Below, piece after piece: positions 24,846 through 36,139 of a stretch of 62,317 bases of DNA. Position 1 is the stretch's first letter, and the number at the start of each line of letters is the position of its first letter. Below the pieces are notes generated by a model. That model saw nothing but the letters and a program-made list of their open reading frames with translations. It was not told the origin of the DNA and did no database searches. The position numbers and the translations under genes are program-made. The DNA comes from Lachnospiraceae bacterium (GTDB taxonomy: Bacteria > Bacillota > Clostridia > Lachnospirales > Lachnospiraceae): the NCBI GenBank assembly GCA_017441585.1, contig JAFRWW010000002.1, forward strand, positions 1 through 62,317, read 5' to 3'.

Positions 24846-25640
24846 GTGAATATAGTAGTTTGTATTAAGCAGGTGCCCGATACAAAGGGCGGAGTAAAAT
24901 TCAATCCCGACGGAACACTGGACCGTGCGGCCATGCTTGCCATCATGAACCCCGATGACAAGGCAGGTCTGGAGGCAGCGCTTCGTATAAAGGATAAGAC
25001 AGGAGCTAAGGTTACGGTACTTACCATGGGTCTGCCCAAGGCAGCCGATGTTTTGAGAGAGGCTATCGCCATGGGTGCAGATGATGGCGTACTGGTAACG
25101 GACAGAGTGCTGGGCGGCGCAGATACCTGGGCTACCTCCACTACAATAGCCGGTGCTTTGAGAAATATCGATTATGATCTCATCATAACGGGACGTCAGG
25201 CCATCGACGGCGATACCGCTCAGGTAGGTCCTCAGATCGCTGAGCATCTGGGTCTTCCCGTAATCTCATACGCACAGAAAATCGAAGTGGATGAGGCGGC
25301 AAAGACAGTTACGGTAGAAAGGCTTTATGATGACAGATATCATGTGCTCACAGCCAAGATGCCTTGTCTGATAACAGCTCTTTCCGAGCTTAACGATCCC
25401 AGATATATGACTCCCGGCGGAATCTTTGACGCATGTGCAGCCGAGATAACCACCTGGGGCAGAGCAGATCTTAAGGATGTGGAGGACTGCAACCTGGGTC
25501 TTGCTGGATCTCCCACAAAGATAGCAAAGGCTTCTGATAAGGTACGTAAGGGCGCCGGAGAAAAGGTAGTGCCCGAGTCACCCGAGGATGCTGTAGAGTA
25601 TATTGTCGGCAAGATGAAAGAAAAGCATATAGTTATTTGA
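24846..25640 (+). CDS. etfB: Electron transfer flavoprotein, beta subunit
   Basis: GTG start six bases after TAAGGAGGC. The 264-aa protein begins NIVVCIKQVPDTKGGVKFNPDGTLDR. It contains the AMGADDGVLVTDRVLGGADTWATS and IITGRQAIDGDTAQVGPQIAEHLG motifs typical of EtfB of the bifurcating Bcd-Etf group. It pairs with EtfA next door. Its FAD (or AMP) site takes electrons from NADH and splits them between crotonyl-CoA and ferredoxin in characterised clostridial homologues. That it does so here is inferred. Confidence 0.94.
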   Translation: MNIVVCIKQVPDTKGGVKFNPDGTLDRAAMLAIMNPDDKAGLEAALRIKDKTGAKVTVLTMGLPKAADVLREAIAMGADDGVLVTDRVLGGADTWATSTTIAGALRNIDYDLIITGRQAIDGDTAQVGPQIAEHLGLPVISYAQKIEVDEAAKTVTVERLYDDRYHVLTAKMPCLITALSELNDPRYMTPGGIFDACAAEITTWGRADLKDVEDCNLGLAGSPTKIAKASDKVRKGAGEKVVPESPEDAVEYIVGKMKEKHIVI

Positions 25641-25657
25641 TAGGGAGGTTCGATAAA

Positions 25658-26710
25658 ATGCAGAATATAGAAGAATATAAGGGTGTATTTGTCTTTGCCC
25701 AGCAGGTGGACAACAAAGTCTCCGGTATAGCTTATGAGCTTCTGGGAAAGGCCAAAGAACTGGCAGCACCGCTTGAGACACAGGTTACTGCAGTGCTGAT
25801 CGGATACAATGTAAAGAATCTGGCTGACTCTCTTGCAGAGTATGGCGCAGACAGAGTGATAGTGGTTGATGATAAGGAGCTGGAGGTTTACAGGACCGAG
25901 CCTTATGCACATGCCCTTTCCTCAGTGATAAATGAATTTAAGCCCGAGATCATGCTGGTGGGTGCAACCGCCATCGGAAGGGATCTGGGACCTACGGTTT
26001 CCGCAAGAGTGGCTACCGGTCTTACGGCAGACTGTACGGTACTGGATATCGGAGATTTCCCTCTGAATCCCATCCCCGGCCAGGAGCAGAAGCATAATCA
26101 GCTGCTTATGACCAGACCTGCATTCGGTGGCAATACCATCGCTACCATCGCCTGCCCCAACAATCGTCCCCAGATGGCTACTGTACGTCCCGGCGTAATG
26201 CAGAAGATCGATCCCGTCAAGGGCGTAAAGGCTGAGATTATCGAGTATAATCCCGGCTTCGAAGTAAATGATAAGTATGTGGAGATCAAGGAAGTAGTCA
26301 AGGCTCTTTCAAATATCGGAGATATCATGGACGCAAAGATCCTGGTATCCGGCGGCCGTGGAGTGGGTTCCCCCGAGAACTTCAAGATCCTCGAGGAACT
26401 GGCTGAGGTAGTAGGCGGCATGGTCAGCTGCTCACGTGCGGTAGTTGATTCAGGCTGGAAGCCTAAGGATATGCAGGTAGGACAGACCGGTAAGACGGTA
26501 CGTCCCAATGTATATTTTGCCATCGGTATCTCAGGCGCTATTCAGCATGTGGCGGGTATGGAAGAGTCCGATGTCATCATCGCCATCAATAAGGATGAGG
26601 ATGCTCCCATTTTCGACGTGGCTGACTACGGTATCGTGGGTGATCTCAACAAGGTGGTTCCCGCACTTACCGCCAGACTTAAGGCTGAACTGGCCGCAAA
26701 GGAAGCGTAA
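25658..26710 (+). CDS. etfA: Electron transfer flavoprotein, alpha subunit
   Basis: I start at the ATG at 25658 after AGGGAGG, not at 25637, which overlaps the etfB stop. The 350-aa protein has the N-terminal EtfA domain (YKGVFVFAQQVDNKV, ATAIGRDLGPTVSARVATGLTADCT). The C-terminal FAD domain has SGGRGVGSPENFKILEELAE, SRAVVDSGWKPKDMQVGQTGKTVRP and GISGAIQHVAGMEESDVIIAINKD. It is the last member of the bcd-etf unit before a stem-loop at 26720-26805. Confidence 0.94.
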   Translation: MQNIEEYKGVFVFAQQVDNKVSGIAYELLGKAKELAAPLETQVTAVLIGYNVKNLADSLAEYGADRVIVVDDKELEVYRTEPYAHALSSVINEFKPEIMLVGATAIGRDLGPTVSARVATGLTADCTVLDIGDFPLNPIPGQEQKHNQLLMTRPAFGGNTIATIACPNNRPQMATVRPGVMQKIDPVKGVKAEIIEYNPGFEVNDKYVEIKEVVKALSNIGDIMDAKILVSGGRGVGSPENFKILEELAEVVGGMVSCSRAVVDSGWKPKDMQVGQTGKTVRPNVYFAIGISGAIQHVAGMEESDVIIAINKDEDAPIFDVADYGIVGDLNKVVPALTARLKAELAAKEA

Positions 26711-26719
26711 ATTTATAAG

Positions 26720-26805
26720 GCTATGTCATTTTGGCATGGATCACGGTTTTGAAAGCGTATCAGGGCTGTGATCCGTGACCTTAAGTGACATGGTCCTTTA
26801 TTTTT
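26720..26805 (+). terminator. Nested stem-loop with T-run between etfA and ptb
   Basis: Outer arms CTATGTCA (26721-26728) and TGACATGG (26786-26793), and inner arms GGATCAC (26738-26744) and GTGATCC (26768-26774), are followed by CCTTTATTTTTT. It may be a terminator or attenuator that sets ptb-buk expression relative to the bcd-etf genes. Confidence 0.55.
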
Positions 26806-26823
26806 TGATTAAGGAGTAAAATA

Positions 26824-27735
26824 ATGAGCAAAGGTTTTGATGACCTGCTTGCAAAGGTCAGAGAAGTAGGAAAAAAGAAACTGGCAATAGGAAACGCCCA
26901 GGACAGCTTTGTTATGGAGGCTGCAAAGCAGGCTCATGACAGAGGAATAGTAGATGTGGTGATGACAGGTGATGCAGACAAGATATCCGCCATAGCAAAG
27001 GATATCGGCATGGACCTCAGTGAATACGAAGTGATAGATGTAAAGGAGCCCATGGAGGCAGCCCTCGCAGCGGTAAAGCTGGTGCATGACGGCAAGGCTG
27101 ACATCTACATGAAGGGACTTCTTGATACAAAGAGCTTTTTGAAGAGCATACTGGACAAAGAGGTGGGCCTGCGTACCGGAAAGCCTCTTTCCCATGTGGC
27201 TGTTTTTGAGATAGAAGGAATAGAGCAGCTTCTGTTCCTGACTGACGTGGCTTTTGTGCCCTATCCCACTCTGGAGGATAAGGTAAGCCTCATAAATAAT
27301 GCGGTCAACGTGGCTCACGCCTGCGGCATAGAGAATCCCAAGGTGGCTCCCGTGGCTGCGGTAGAGGTGGTAAATGAAAAGATGCCCGCTACGGTCGAGG
27401 CTGCAGAGCTTACAAAGATGAATGAAGACGGCGAGATCACCGGATGTATCGTGGACGGTCCTTTGTCAGTGGATCTGGCTATTTTCCCCGAGGCCGCAAA
27501 GCATAAGGGCGCTACTGACAGAAAGATCGTGGGCGATGCGGATGTGATCCTCTTCCCCGATATCCATGCAGGCAATATCGCATACAAATTCCTGGTACAT
27601 ACCACGAAGTTTAAGAACGGATGCATCCTGGCCGGAACCTCGGCTCCCGCCATACTGACCTCGCGTTCCGATTCCACCGAGACCAAGGTTAATTCCATTG
27701 CATTGGCTGCAGTAGTTGCCGCAGCGAAGAAATGA
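26824..27735 (+). CDS. ptb: Phosphate butyryltransferase
   Basis: It converts butyryl-CoA plus phosphate to butyryl-phosphate and CoA. The 303-aa protein belongs to the phosphotransacetylase/PTB family: KKLAIGNAQDSFVMEAAKQA, DIYMKGLLDTKSFLKSILDKEVGLR, LFLTDVAFVPYPTLEDKVSLINNA, and a C-terminal PAILTSRSDSTETKVNSIALA segment. Pairing with buk 55 bp downstream rules for butyryl rather than acetyl chemistry. The start follows TTAAGGAG. Confidence 0.93.
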   Translation: MSKGFDDLLAKVREVGKKKLAIGNAQDSFVMEAAKQAHDRGIVDVVMTGDADKISAIAKDIGMDLSEYEVIDVKEPMEAALAAVKLVHDGKADIYMKGLLDTKSFLKSILDKEVGLRTGKPLSHVAVFEIEGIEQLLFLTDVAFVPYPTLEDKVSLINNAVNVAHACGIENPKVAPVAAVEVVNEKMPATVEAAELTKMNEDGEITGCIVDGPLSVDLAIFPEAAKHKGATDRKIVGDADVILFPDIHAGNIAYKFLVHTTKFKNGCILAGTSAPAILTSRSDSTETKVNSIALAAVVAAAKK

Positions 27736-27790
27736 AGAATCCTGATAGAGCAGGCATATTGATTAATGAATCTGTTTGGAAGGAGAAGAT

Positions 27791-28861
27791 ATGATAAAGA
27801 GTTTGATAATCAATCCCGGCTCCACATCCACAAAGCTGGGCGTATTCGAAGATGAGAATCTGATATTTGAGGAGACTTTGCGTCACTCAACCGAGGAGCT
27901 TAAGCCCTTTAATCTCATCGTGGACCAGGTGGAATTCAGAAAAAAGATAATCCTTGACTTTTTGAAGGAAAAGAATGTAGATATCAATTCCTTCAACATG
28001 ATCGTGGGAAGGGGCGGTATGTTAAAGCCCGTGCCCGGCGGTACATATAAGACTACTGACGAACTGATACATGACCTGCGGATCGGTTTTTCAGGACAGC
28101 ACGCTTCGAACCTGGGAGGTATACTGGCCAGGGATATAGGCGATTCCATCGGAGTGCCTTCGTTCATAGTAGATCCCACCGTGGTGGATGAGATGGAGGA
28201 AGAGTCCAGATATTCCGGTAATCCCGAGCTGCCCAGGATATCGGTGTTCCACGCTCTCAATCAGAAGGCTGTGGCCCGCAGATATGCCAGGGAAATCGGT
28301 AAAAAATATGAGGATCTGGATCTGATCGTGGTCCATATGGGCGGCGGAGTGTCTGTGGGACCTCACAAAAACGGCAAGGTTATAGACATATTTAACGCCC
28401 TGGACGGTGACGGAGCTTTCTCTCCCGAGAGAGCGGGGGCTGTGCCTGTGGGTGCCCTGGTGAGACTTTGCTTTTCCGGTAAGTATGATCAGGGTCAGGT
28501 GATGAAGATGCTGGTGGGAAACGGTGGCTTCAATGCATACCTTGGCACAAATGATATGAGGGAAGTGACAAAGATGGCCGAGACCGATGAGAAGGCTGCC
28601 ACCATAAAGCGCGCCTTTATCAGACAGGTGGCCAAGGATATAGGCTCCATGGCCTGCGTGCTCAAAGGTAAGGTTGATCAGATCATCGTCACCGGCGGTA
28701 TCGCCTATGATAAGGAAGTGGTAGCAGGACTTAAGGAAGCATGCGAGTGGATCGCACCCTTTACCGTATATCCCGGAGAGGATGAGCTCCTGGCTCTGGC
28801 ACAGGGCGGTCTGCGCGTCATGAACGGACAGGAAGAGGCAAAGGACTACGCCTCGGTATAG
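27791..28861 (+). CDS. buk: Butyrate kinase
   Basis: It transfers phosphate from butyryl-phosphate to ADP, giving butyrate and ATP. I start at the ATG at 27791 after GGAAGGAG. The 356-aa acetokinase-fold protein opens [19 protein letters not shown]. It has [52 protein letters not shown] and the adenine-side [14 protein letters not shown]. Its presence at the end of the locus means that butyrate leaves through the kinase route in this organism. A butyryl-CoA:acetate transferase gene is not in the window. Confidence 0.94.
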   Translation: MIKSLIINPGSTSTKLGVFEDENLIFEETLRHSTEELKPFNLIVDQVEFRKKIILDFLKEKNVDINSFNMIVGRGGMLKPVPGGTYKTTDELIHDLRIGFSGQHASNLGGILARDIGDSIGVPSFIVDPTVVDEMEEESRYSGNPELPRISVFHALNQKAVARRYAREIGKKYEDLDLIVVHMGGGVSVGPHKNGKVIDIFNALDGDGAFSPERAGAVPVGALVRLCFSGKYDQGQVMKMLVGNGGFNAYLGTNDMREVTKMAETDEKAATIKRAFIRQVAKDIGSMACVLKGKVDQIIVTGGIAYDKEVVAGLKEACEWIAPFTVYPGEDELLALAQGGLRVMNGQEEAKDYASV

Positions 28862-28958
28862 ACAAATGACCGGATTTTTGATAATATCTGACGATAGTGT
28901 AAGTTGTTTTATGAAAAAAGATCCTTCCTGTTGCTTCGCAACCCCTCGTCGGGGCGGC

Positions 28959-28981
28959 ATCACACCATTTCATGGTGTGAT
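28959..28981. other. 10-bp hairpin in the buk-rfbF intergenic region
   Basis: ATCACACCAT (28959-28968) and ATGGTGTGAT (28972-28981) around a 3-nt loop. Two smaller hairpins (TTGCTTCGCAA and CCCCTCGTCGGGG) lie just upstream. There is no T-run, so it is not a classical terminator. It is probably part of the composite repeat that continues to 29050. Confidence 0.5.
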
Positions 28982-28994
28982 ATGCGTCTGGCTA

Positions 28995-29050
28995 AAGCTT
29001 CAGGATGACATCTCTTGTCATTCTGAGGAACGAAGTGACGAAGAATCTTA
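28995..29050 (+). repeat. Dispersed repeat, inverted pair upstream of rfbF
   Basis: CTTCAGGATGACA and TGTCATTCTGAG face each other across about five bases, followed by GAACGAAGTGACGAAGAATCTT, the fullest copy of the family in the window. It ends 14 bp before the rfbF start codon. Confidence 0.75.
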
Positions 29051-29064
29051 ATGTGACGTATAAT

Positions 29065-29838
29065 ATGAAGACTGTGATCTTAGCCGGAGGCTTCGGCACC
29101 AGGATAAGCGAGGAGAGCCATCTTCGCCCCAAGCCCATGATAGAGATAGGCGAAAAGCCCATCCTCTGGCACATAATGAAATTGTATTCACATTACGGAC
29201 ATAACGACTTTATCATCTGCTGCGGTTATAAGCAGCACATGATAAAGGAGTGGTTTGCGGATTATTATCTGTATAACTGTGATGTCACCTTTGATTTTAC
29301 GGATAATAACCGCATGACCGTCCATAATAATGTGACCGATCCCTGGAAGGTGACCCTGGTGGACACCGGGCTTAATACCATGACCGGAGGCAGGATAGGG
29401 CGCATCGAAAAGTATGTGGGTGATGAGTCGTTTTTCCTTACCTATGGAGATGCGGTCAGCGATGTGAATCCCGACGATGTTTTGAATTTTCATAGGAAAT
29501 CGGGCAAAAAGGGGACCATAACAGCCATCAATGTGGATCAGAGATTCGGAGTCATAGACATACGTGAGGATGGAAGCGTAAACGCCTTCAGGGAGAAAAA
29601 TGAGACGGATTCTGCCTGCATAAACGGCGGATTCATGGTGATGGAGCCTGAGGTTTTCCGGTATATCACCGGAGATGATTGTGTCTTTGAAAAGGATGTA
29701 CTTCCGAAGCTTGCAGGTGAGGACCAGCTGGCTGCTTATTCCCACGGCGGTTTCTGGCAGTGCATGGATACGGCCAGAGAGTTAAAACGCCTGGAGGATA
29801 TGTGGAAGAGCGGCAATGCACCCTGGAAGGTCTGGTAG
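29065..29838 (+). CDS. rfbF: Glucose-1-phosphate cytidylyltransferase
   Basis: It makes CDP-glucose, the entry to CDP-linked dideoxy or branched sugars of surface polysaccharides. The 257-aa protein begins MKTVILAGGFGTRISEESHLRPKPMIEIGEKPILWHIMKLYSHYG, the diagnostic RfbF N-terminus. It has FFLTYGDAVSDVNPDD and GGFWQCMDTARELKRLEDMW. The start codon lies directly downstream of a dispersed repeat. No Shine-Dalgarno site is visible and the frame remains open upstream through repeat sequence. No CDP-glucose dehydratase gene follows; an O-antigen-ligase-like gene does. Confidence 0.88.
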   Translation: MKTVILAGGFGTRISEESHLRPKPMIEIGEKPILWHIMKLYSHYGHNDFIICCGYKQHMIKEWFADYYLYNCDVTFDFTDNNRMTVHNNVTDPWKVTLVDTGLNTMTGGRIGRIEKYVGDESFFLTYGDAVSDVNPDDVLNFHRKSGKKGTITAINVDQRFGVIDIREDGSVNAFREKNETDSACINGGFMVMEPEVFRYITGDDCVFEKDVLPKLAGEDQLAAYSHGGFWQCMDTARELKRLEDMWKSGNAPWKVW

Positions 29839-29895
29839 CAGAGAGATATCGTGATTTATATGTATGACCGACGATAATGCATGAAGTAGCAGCTG

Positions 29896-31533
29896 ATGAG
29901 TAAAAATAAAAAAAATAAAAAACAGGAAAGTGTAAAACGCACTCCGGCTCAGTGGATCGCATATGTGTATCTACTCCTGATGCTCGGGGTGTTTCCTTTG
30001 TTTTATACGGATAATTATATAAACATCATGGAGTCCAAGTGGTATTTCTTTATGATACCTACTATGACCGCACTTGTGCTGATAACGGGTTGTCAGATCG
30101 TAACCGCTGTAAAGTCCGGTAAAAAGTCTGATATCATGGCATTAAAAACCATGCCATTTTACGGAAGGTTTCTTTTGTTCTTTTTTGCGGCCCTTATGAT
30201 ATCCTGGCTGGGCACATTCTCTATCGGATTGTCAAAAGAAAGCTTTTTCGGCAGTATCGGAAAACTGTCCGGCACCTTTTTTTATCTCACTCTGGTGGCA
30301 GCGCTTGTGGTGATCGCTGCATACGTCCGTTTTGATAATCTGGTAAAGCATGTATTTTTGTGGTGTAATTTCATTGTCTTCTTTCTCGCACTTTTGAATC
30401 ATTTTATGGTGGATCCTCTGAGCATGTACGTGAACCTCGATCCTAAGCAGTACTGGATGTTCTGCTCCACCATGGGAAACATAAATGTCCTGTCGGGATA
30501 TTTTGCCGTGTTCGTACCGGTTAGTACGGCATTTTTTATCTTCTCTGACAGCATGGATGAATCCCTGATGCTCGGACTTATCATGATCGTGAGTTTTATG
30601 GGACTCATTGCGGCAAACGGCGACGCCGGTATACTGGGCGTTCTGGCCGCTTTTCTTGTGCTTTTGTGGTTTTCCTTTGTAAATATAAAAAGGCTGACCC
30701 GTTTCTTTCTGGCTATGGCGCTGTTTTTTACAAGTGCCGCCATTGTCGGCAGCATGGATGACAGCTTTGCGGCCACAGTGAAGGATGCGCTGGATACACT
30801 GCCTGCCTTCATATCTAAATCTGCGGTGAACAGAGCGGGGGTCATAGTCTGCTGGGGCTTGTTCATAGCGCTTTTCATACTTGGTAAAAAGAAAAAAGAT
30901 GCGGATCTTAAAAAGATCAGGAATGTGTTATACGGAATGTTTGCAGCCCTTTTTGTGTTGATCATGGCTGTGTTCATATATTTTTCAGCTGTGGATACCG
31001 CAAAGGATCTGGGGCGCTGGGAGACATATCTTCGGTTTTCCGATCTGTGGGGATCATCGAGGGGCTTTACATGGAAGCGCACCATGATCATGTATCTGCA
31101 GCATTACAATCTTTTCCAAAAGCTTTTCGGCTACGGCCCGGACCTTTTGATCGAGCCTTATCACACATATTTCCATGAGCAGATCATGGAAAAGATGGGA
31201 GCATATCTGGCTGATGCCCACTCCGAATTTTTCCAGACCCTGGCCAGTATGGGCCTTGCGGGAGTCATCGGATATTTCGGGTTCATGATCGCAGCACTGG
31301 TAAGTCTTTTGAAGGGCGCATCCGCAGTTGTATCAAAAGCAGATGATATTTCCGGTAAAAAAATCGACCCGCGTGCCGGTATCTTTATCATAGCAGCTTC
31401 GGCCGGTGTTTTCGGCTACATGATCCAGGGGCTTCTGTGTTCTCCCCAGCCCATTTCCACTCCCGTGGTATTTGTGGTAATGGCTCTTGCTCTGTCATGT
31501 CAAAAAAATATCAAAGTGGACAAAAAAGTATAG
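29896..31533 (+). CDS. O-antigen ligase/polymerase-like (Wzy_C) membrane protein
   Basis: The 545-aa protein has about twelve hydrophobic segments and one large loop near residues 370-440. The loop carries the family signatures GSSRGFTWKRTMIMYLQHYNLFQKLFGYGPD and DAHSEFFQTLASMGLAGVIGYFGF, where the H of AHSEF is the conserved ligase/polymerase histidine. The N-terminus is lysine-rich (KNKKNKKQESVKR) and cytosolic. It would polymerise or attach a surface glycan or teichoic chain. The RfbF gene just upstream supports a glycan role. The initiation site is weak. Confidence 0.75.
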   Translation: MSKNKKNKKQESVKRTPAQWIAYVYLLLMLGVFPLFYTDNYINIMESKWYFFMIPTMTALVLITGCQIVTAVKSGKKSDIMALKTMPFYGRFLLFFFAALMISWLGTFSIGLSKESFFGSIGKLSGTFFYLTLVAALVVIAAYVRFDNLVKHVFLWCNFIVFFLALLNHFMVDPLSMYVNLDPKQYWMFCSTMGNINVLSGYFAVFVPVSTAFFIFSDSMDESLMLGLIMIVSFMGLIAANGDAGILGVLAAFLVLLWFSFVNIKRLTRFFLAMALFFTSAAIVGSMDDSFAATVKDALDTLPAFISKSAVNRAGVIVCWGLFIALFILGKKKKDADLKKIRNVLYGMFAALFVLIMAVFIYFSAVDTAKDLGRWETYLRFSDLWGSSRGFTWKRTMIMYLQHYNLFQKLFGYGPDLLIEPYHTYFHEQIMEKMGAYLADAHSEFFQTLASMGLAGVIGYFGFMIAALVSLLKGASAVVSKADDISGKKIDPRAGIFIIAASAGVFGYMIQGLLCSPQPISTPVVFVVMALALSCQKNIKVDKKV

Positions 31534-31559
31534 ACTTATATTGTAAAAACCTTTATAAT
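31531..31559 (+). promoter_or_regulatory. Promoter of the ATP synthase operon
   Basis: TAGACT (31531-31536), 17 bp, TATAAT (31554-31559), about 32 bp upstream of the atpZ ATG. The -35 box overlaps the stop of the preceding gene. Confidence 0.5.
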
Positions 31560-31590
31560 AGGAAACGGTACTTTGAATCTGGAATGACGT

Positions 31591-31827
31591 ATGAATAAGG
31601 ATAATAAAAGCGTACTTAAGGCACTTACAATGGTAAGTCAGTTCGGCATCAACATGGTGGTGCCCATAGTCATTTGCGTTTTTATCGGGATAAAGGCGGA
31701 TCAGTTTTTTCACACTTCTTTCATTGTGATCATCCTTTTCTTTTTGGGAGCCGCAGCGGGCTTCCGTAATATATTCATCATGTCAAAGGATATATATGGC
31801 TCAGACACAAGGAAAAGAAAACACTGA
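31591..31827 (+). CDS. atpZ: AtpZ-like F1Fo-associated membrane protein
   Basis: The 78-aa protein has two membrane helices (residues about 20-40 and 46-65). The AtpZ pattern ALTMVSQFGINMVVPIVICVFIGIKADQFF is present, with a charged hairpin of the kind linked to Mg2+/Ca2+ handling or c-ring assembly. It opens the ATP synthase operon and overlaps atpI by 32 nt. Confidence 0.8.
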   Translation: MNKDNKSVLKALTMVSQFGINMVVPIVICVFIGIKADQFFHTSFIVIILFFLGAAAGFRNIFIMSKDIYGSDTRKRKH

Positions 31828-32311
31828 GTTTGATACTCTTAAGGAGCTTATCATCGGTATAGTGTTTTGGGCGTTCATCGGTCAGGCGGGGATTTTCTTT
31901 CTGCTCAGGAGCAGGGGCGCAGAGGGAATGGCGTATGCATCGGTGTGCTGGTGGCTGGGAGTTATGGTGGCCGTCATCTGGGCGGTGCACATGTGCCTCG
32001 GCATGAGAGAGGCATTTGCGTTAAACGAAAGTGCCGCCGTCGCCAGGATGCGTCTGCATGTCATTATCAGATATACAGTGGCCCTTACGGTGATGGTGCT
32101 GATATATCTTTATATCAGGAAGTTTTTTGATGAGAATATGCTGATATATGCCACGGCATATGTGCCGGGTATCATGATGCTTAAGTTCGGGGCGTATATT
32201 CAGCCGTTGGTACACAGGATAGCCGGACTGTTCCGGTCATCGGATCTACAGGCAGGAAGAGGGTCGGAAAATATGGTTACGGACCACGACCCGGATGGAA
32301 AGACAGAATGA
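31796..32311 (+). CDS. atpI: ATP synthase subunit I-like protein
   Basis: The 171-aa protein has four hydrophobic segments (GIVFWAFIGQAGIFFLL, YASVCWWLGVMVAVIWAVHMCLGM, a third at VIIRYTVALTVMVLIYLYI, a fourth at IYATAYVPGIMMLKFGAYIQPLVHRI). It occupies the AtpI position between atpZ and atpB. Sequence conservation is low, as usual for AtpI. It probably helps c-ring assembly. The start overlaps the end of atpZ in another frame. Confidence 0.7.
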   Translation: MAQTQGKENTEFDTLKELIIGIVFWAFIGQAGIFFLLRSRGAEGMAYASVCWWLGVMVAVIWAVHMCLGMREAFALNESAAVARMRLHVIIRYTVALTVMVLIYLYIRKFFDENMLIYATAYVPGIMMLKFGAYIQPLVHRIAGLFRSSDLQAGRGSENMVTDHDPDGKTE

Positions 32312-32428
32312 ATATTCAGACGGTCAGGTGATGTGATCCATATACAGATGATCGTCGTGAATGGTCGAAAGGCGCTATTTCGGAGTGAAAAGACCGTCGA
32401 AAGTGGTCGGTTATAAGGAGCTTAAAGT

Positions 32429-33160
32429 ATGGGTAATACTGTATTATTGACGGGAACCGATGACCTCGGTTTCATGATCAAGGGTATATTTACTTATAAT
32501 TTTTTCGGACATGAGGTGTGGATCACCACTACGCATGTCTGCCTTCTGATAGTCATGCTGGTGATCATCGGATTTTGCGTGGCTGCCAATATCTGTATCA
32601 AAAAGGCGCAGGATGTGCCCGGTAGATTCCAGAATATAGTGGAGCTGGTGGTGGAACTGCTGGATGGCATGGTTTCATCCTCCATGGGTAAGGCCGCGGG
32701 CAAATTTGCGAATTACATCGGTACGCTTTTCATTTTTATCTTCATAAGCAATATCTCGGGACTTTTCGGACTGCGTCCGCCCACAGCGGATTATGGCGTG
32801 ACTTTGCCTCTGGGCGTAATCACCTTCTGTCTGATACTCTTTAACAAACTGAAATATCAGAAGCTTTCGGGCTTTATAAAGGGATTGTGCGAGCCCTGGC
32901 CTTTCTGGGCTCCCATAAACATAATCGGAGATGTGGCGGTGCCCATATCCCTTTCCCTTCGTCTTTTTGCAAACGTGCTCTCGGGCACGGTCATGATGGC
33001 TCTGGTGTACGGCCTTTTGAGTATGGTGGCCTATGCCTGGCCCGCAGTTTTACATGTATATTTTGACCTGTTTTCCGGAGCTATCCAGACATATGTATTC
33101 TGTATGCTGACTATGACATATGTCACGGATGCCATCGGCGACGGGTTGGAAGAAGCGTAA
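32429..33160 (+). CDS. atpB: ATP synthase Fo subunit a
   Basis: The 243-aa membrane protein forms the ion half-channels next to the c-ring. The essential arginine is Arg178 in VPISLSLRLFANVLSGTVM. FANYIGTLFIFIFISNISGLFGLRPPTADYGVTL and the C-terminal FSGAIQTYVFCMLTMTYV helices are typical. The start follows AAGGAGC. It belongs to the contiguous atpZIBEFHAGDC operon. Confidence 0.94.
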   Translation: MGNTVLLTGTDDLGFMIKGIFTYNFFGHEVWITTTHVCLLIVMLVIIGFCVAANICIKKAQDVPGRFQNIVELVVELLDGMVSSSMGKAAGKFANYIGTLFIFIFISNISGLFGLRPPTADYGVTLPLGVITFCLILFNKLKYQKLSGFIKGLCEPWPFWAPINIIGDVAVPISLSLRLFANVLSGTVMMALVYGLLSMVAYAWPAVLHVYFDLFSGAIQTYVFCMLTMTYVTDAIGDGLEEA

Positions 33161-33176
33161 CCTATACATTCAGTAG

Positions 33177-33506
<330 letters not shown>

Positions 33507-33551
33507 CGCACATCCTTTTGTCGTGTCAATGCAATAAAAGGAGGATAGGTC

Positions 33552-34054
33552 GTGGAACGATTATTTAATCTGGATATCCAGCTTATAAGCGATTCCTGCC
33601 TTACGCTCATCGCAGTCTTCGTTCTGGTGATGGTGGCGTCCAATCTGCTGTTCAACCCGGTCCGTGAATTTTTGAAGAACCGCCGTGACAGGATAGCGGG
33701 AGATCTGGAGGATGCCCGTAAAAACAGTGAAGAGGCTGCAGCGCTTAAGGCTGAATATGAGAGTAAGCTTAAGGATATCGAAAAAGAGGCTGAGCGCATC
33801 CTCGCCGAGGCCCGCCATAAGGCTGTAGAGGGCCAGAAGAGAGTAAATGAAGAGGCTAAAGCCGAGGCTGACCGCATCATAGCCCAGGCCAGAAAAGAAG
33901 CTGAGCTGGAGAAAGAAAAGGCGGCAGACGAAGTGAAGCAGCAGATGATAGACATAGCTTCCCTCATGGCAGGAAAGGCTGTTCAGGGAGCCATAGATGT
34001 CAATATCCAGAACTCTCTTGTGGAGGAGACGCTTAGAGAAATGGGAGAGAGCAC

Positions 34055-34067
<13 letters not shown>
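33552..34067 (+). CDS. atpF: ATP synthase Fo subunit b
   Basis: GTG start after AAGGAGGATAG. The 171-aa protein has one N-terminal membrane helix (SDSCLTLIAVFVLVMVASNLLF) and a long charged coiled coil (residues 35-150, rich in EAxxKAExE) that forms the peripheral stalk. It has NPVREFLKNRRDRI at the neck. It overlaps atpH by 13 nt. Confidence 0.93.
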
Positions 34068-36111
<2,044 letters not shown>

Positions 36112-36139
36112 TCGGTAGCAGAAAAGGAGGCGTCATCTT

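Noticed and set aside
28091..28963. 290-codon antisense frame over buk
   Set aside because: buk is certain from acetokinase motifs; the antisense product is compositionally odd and has no start signal.
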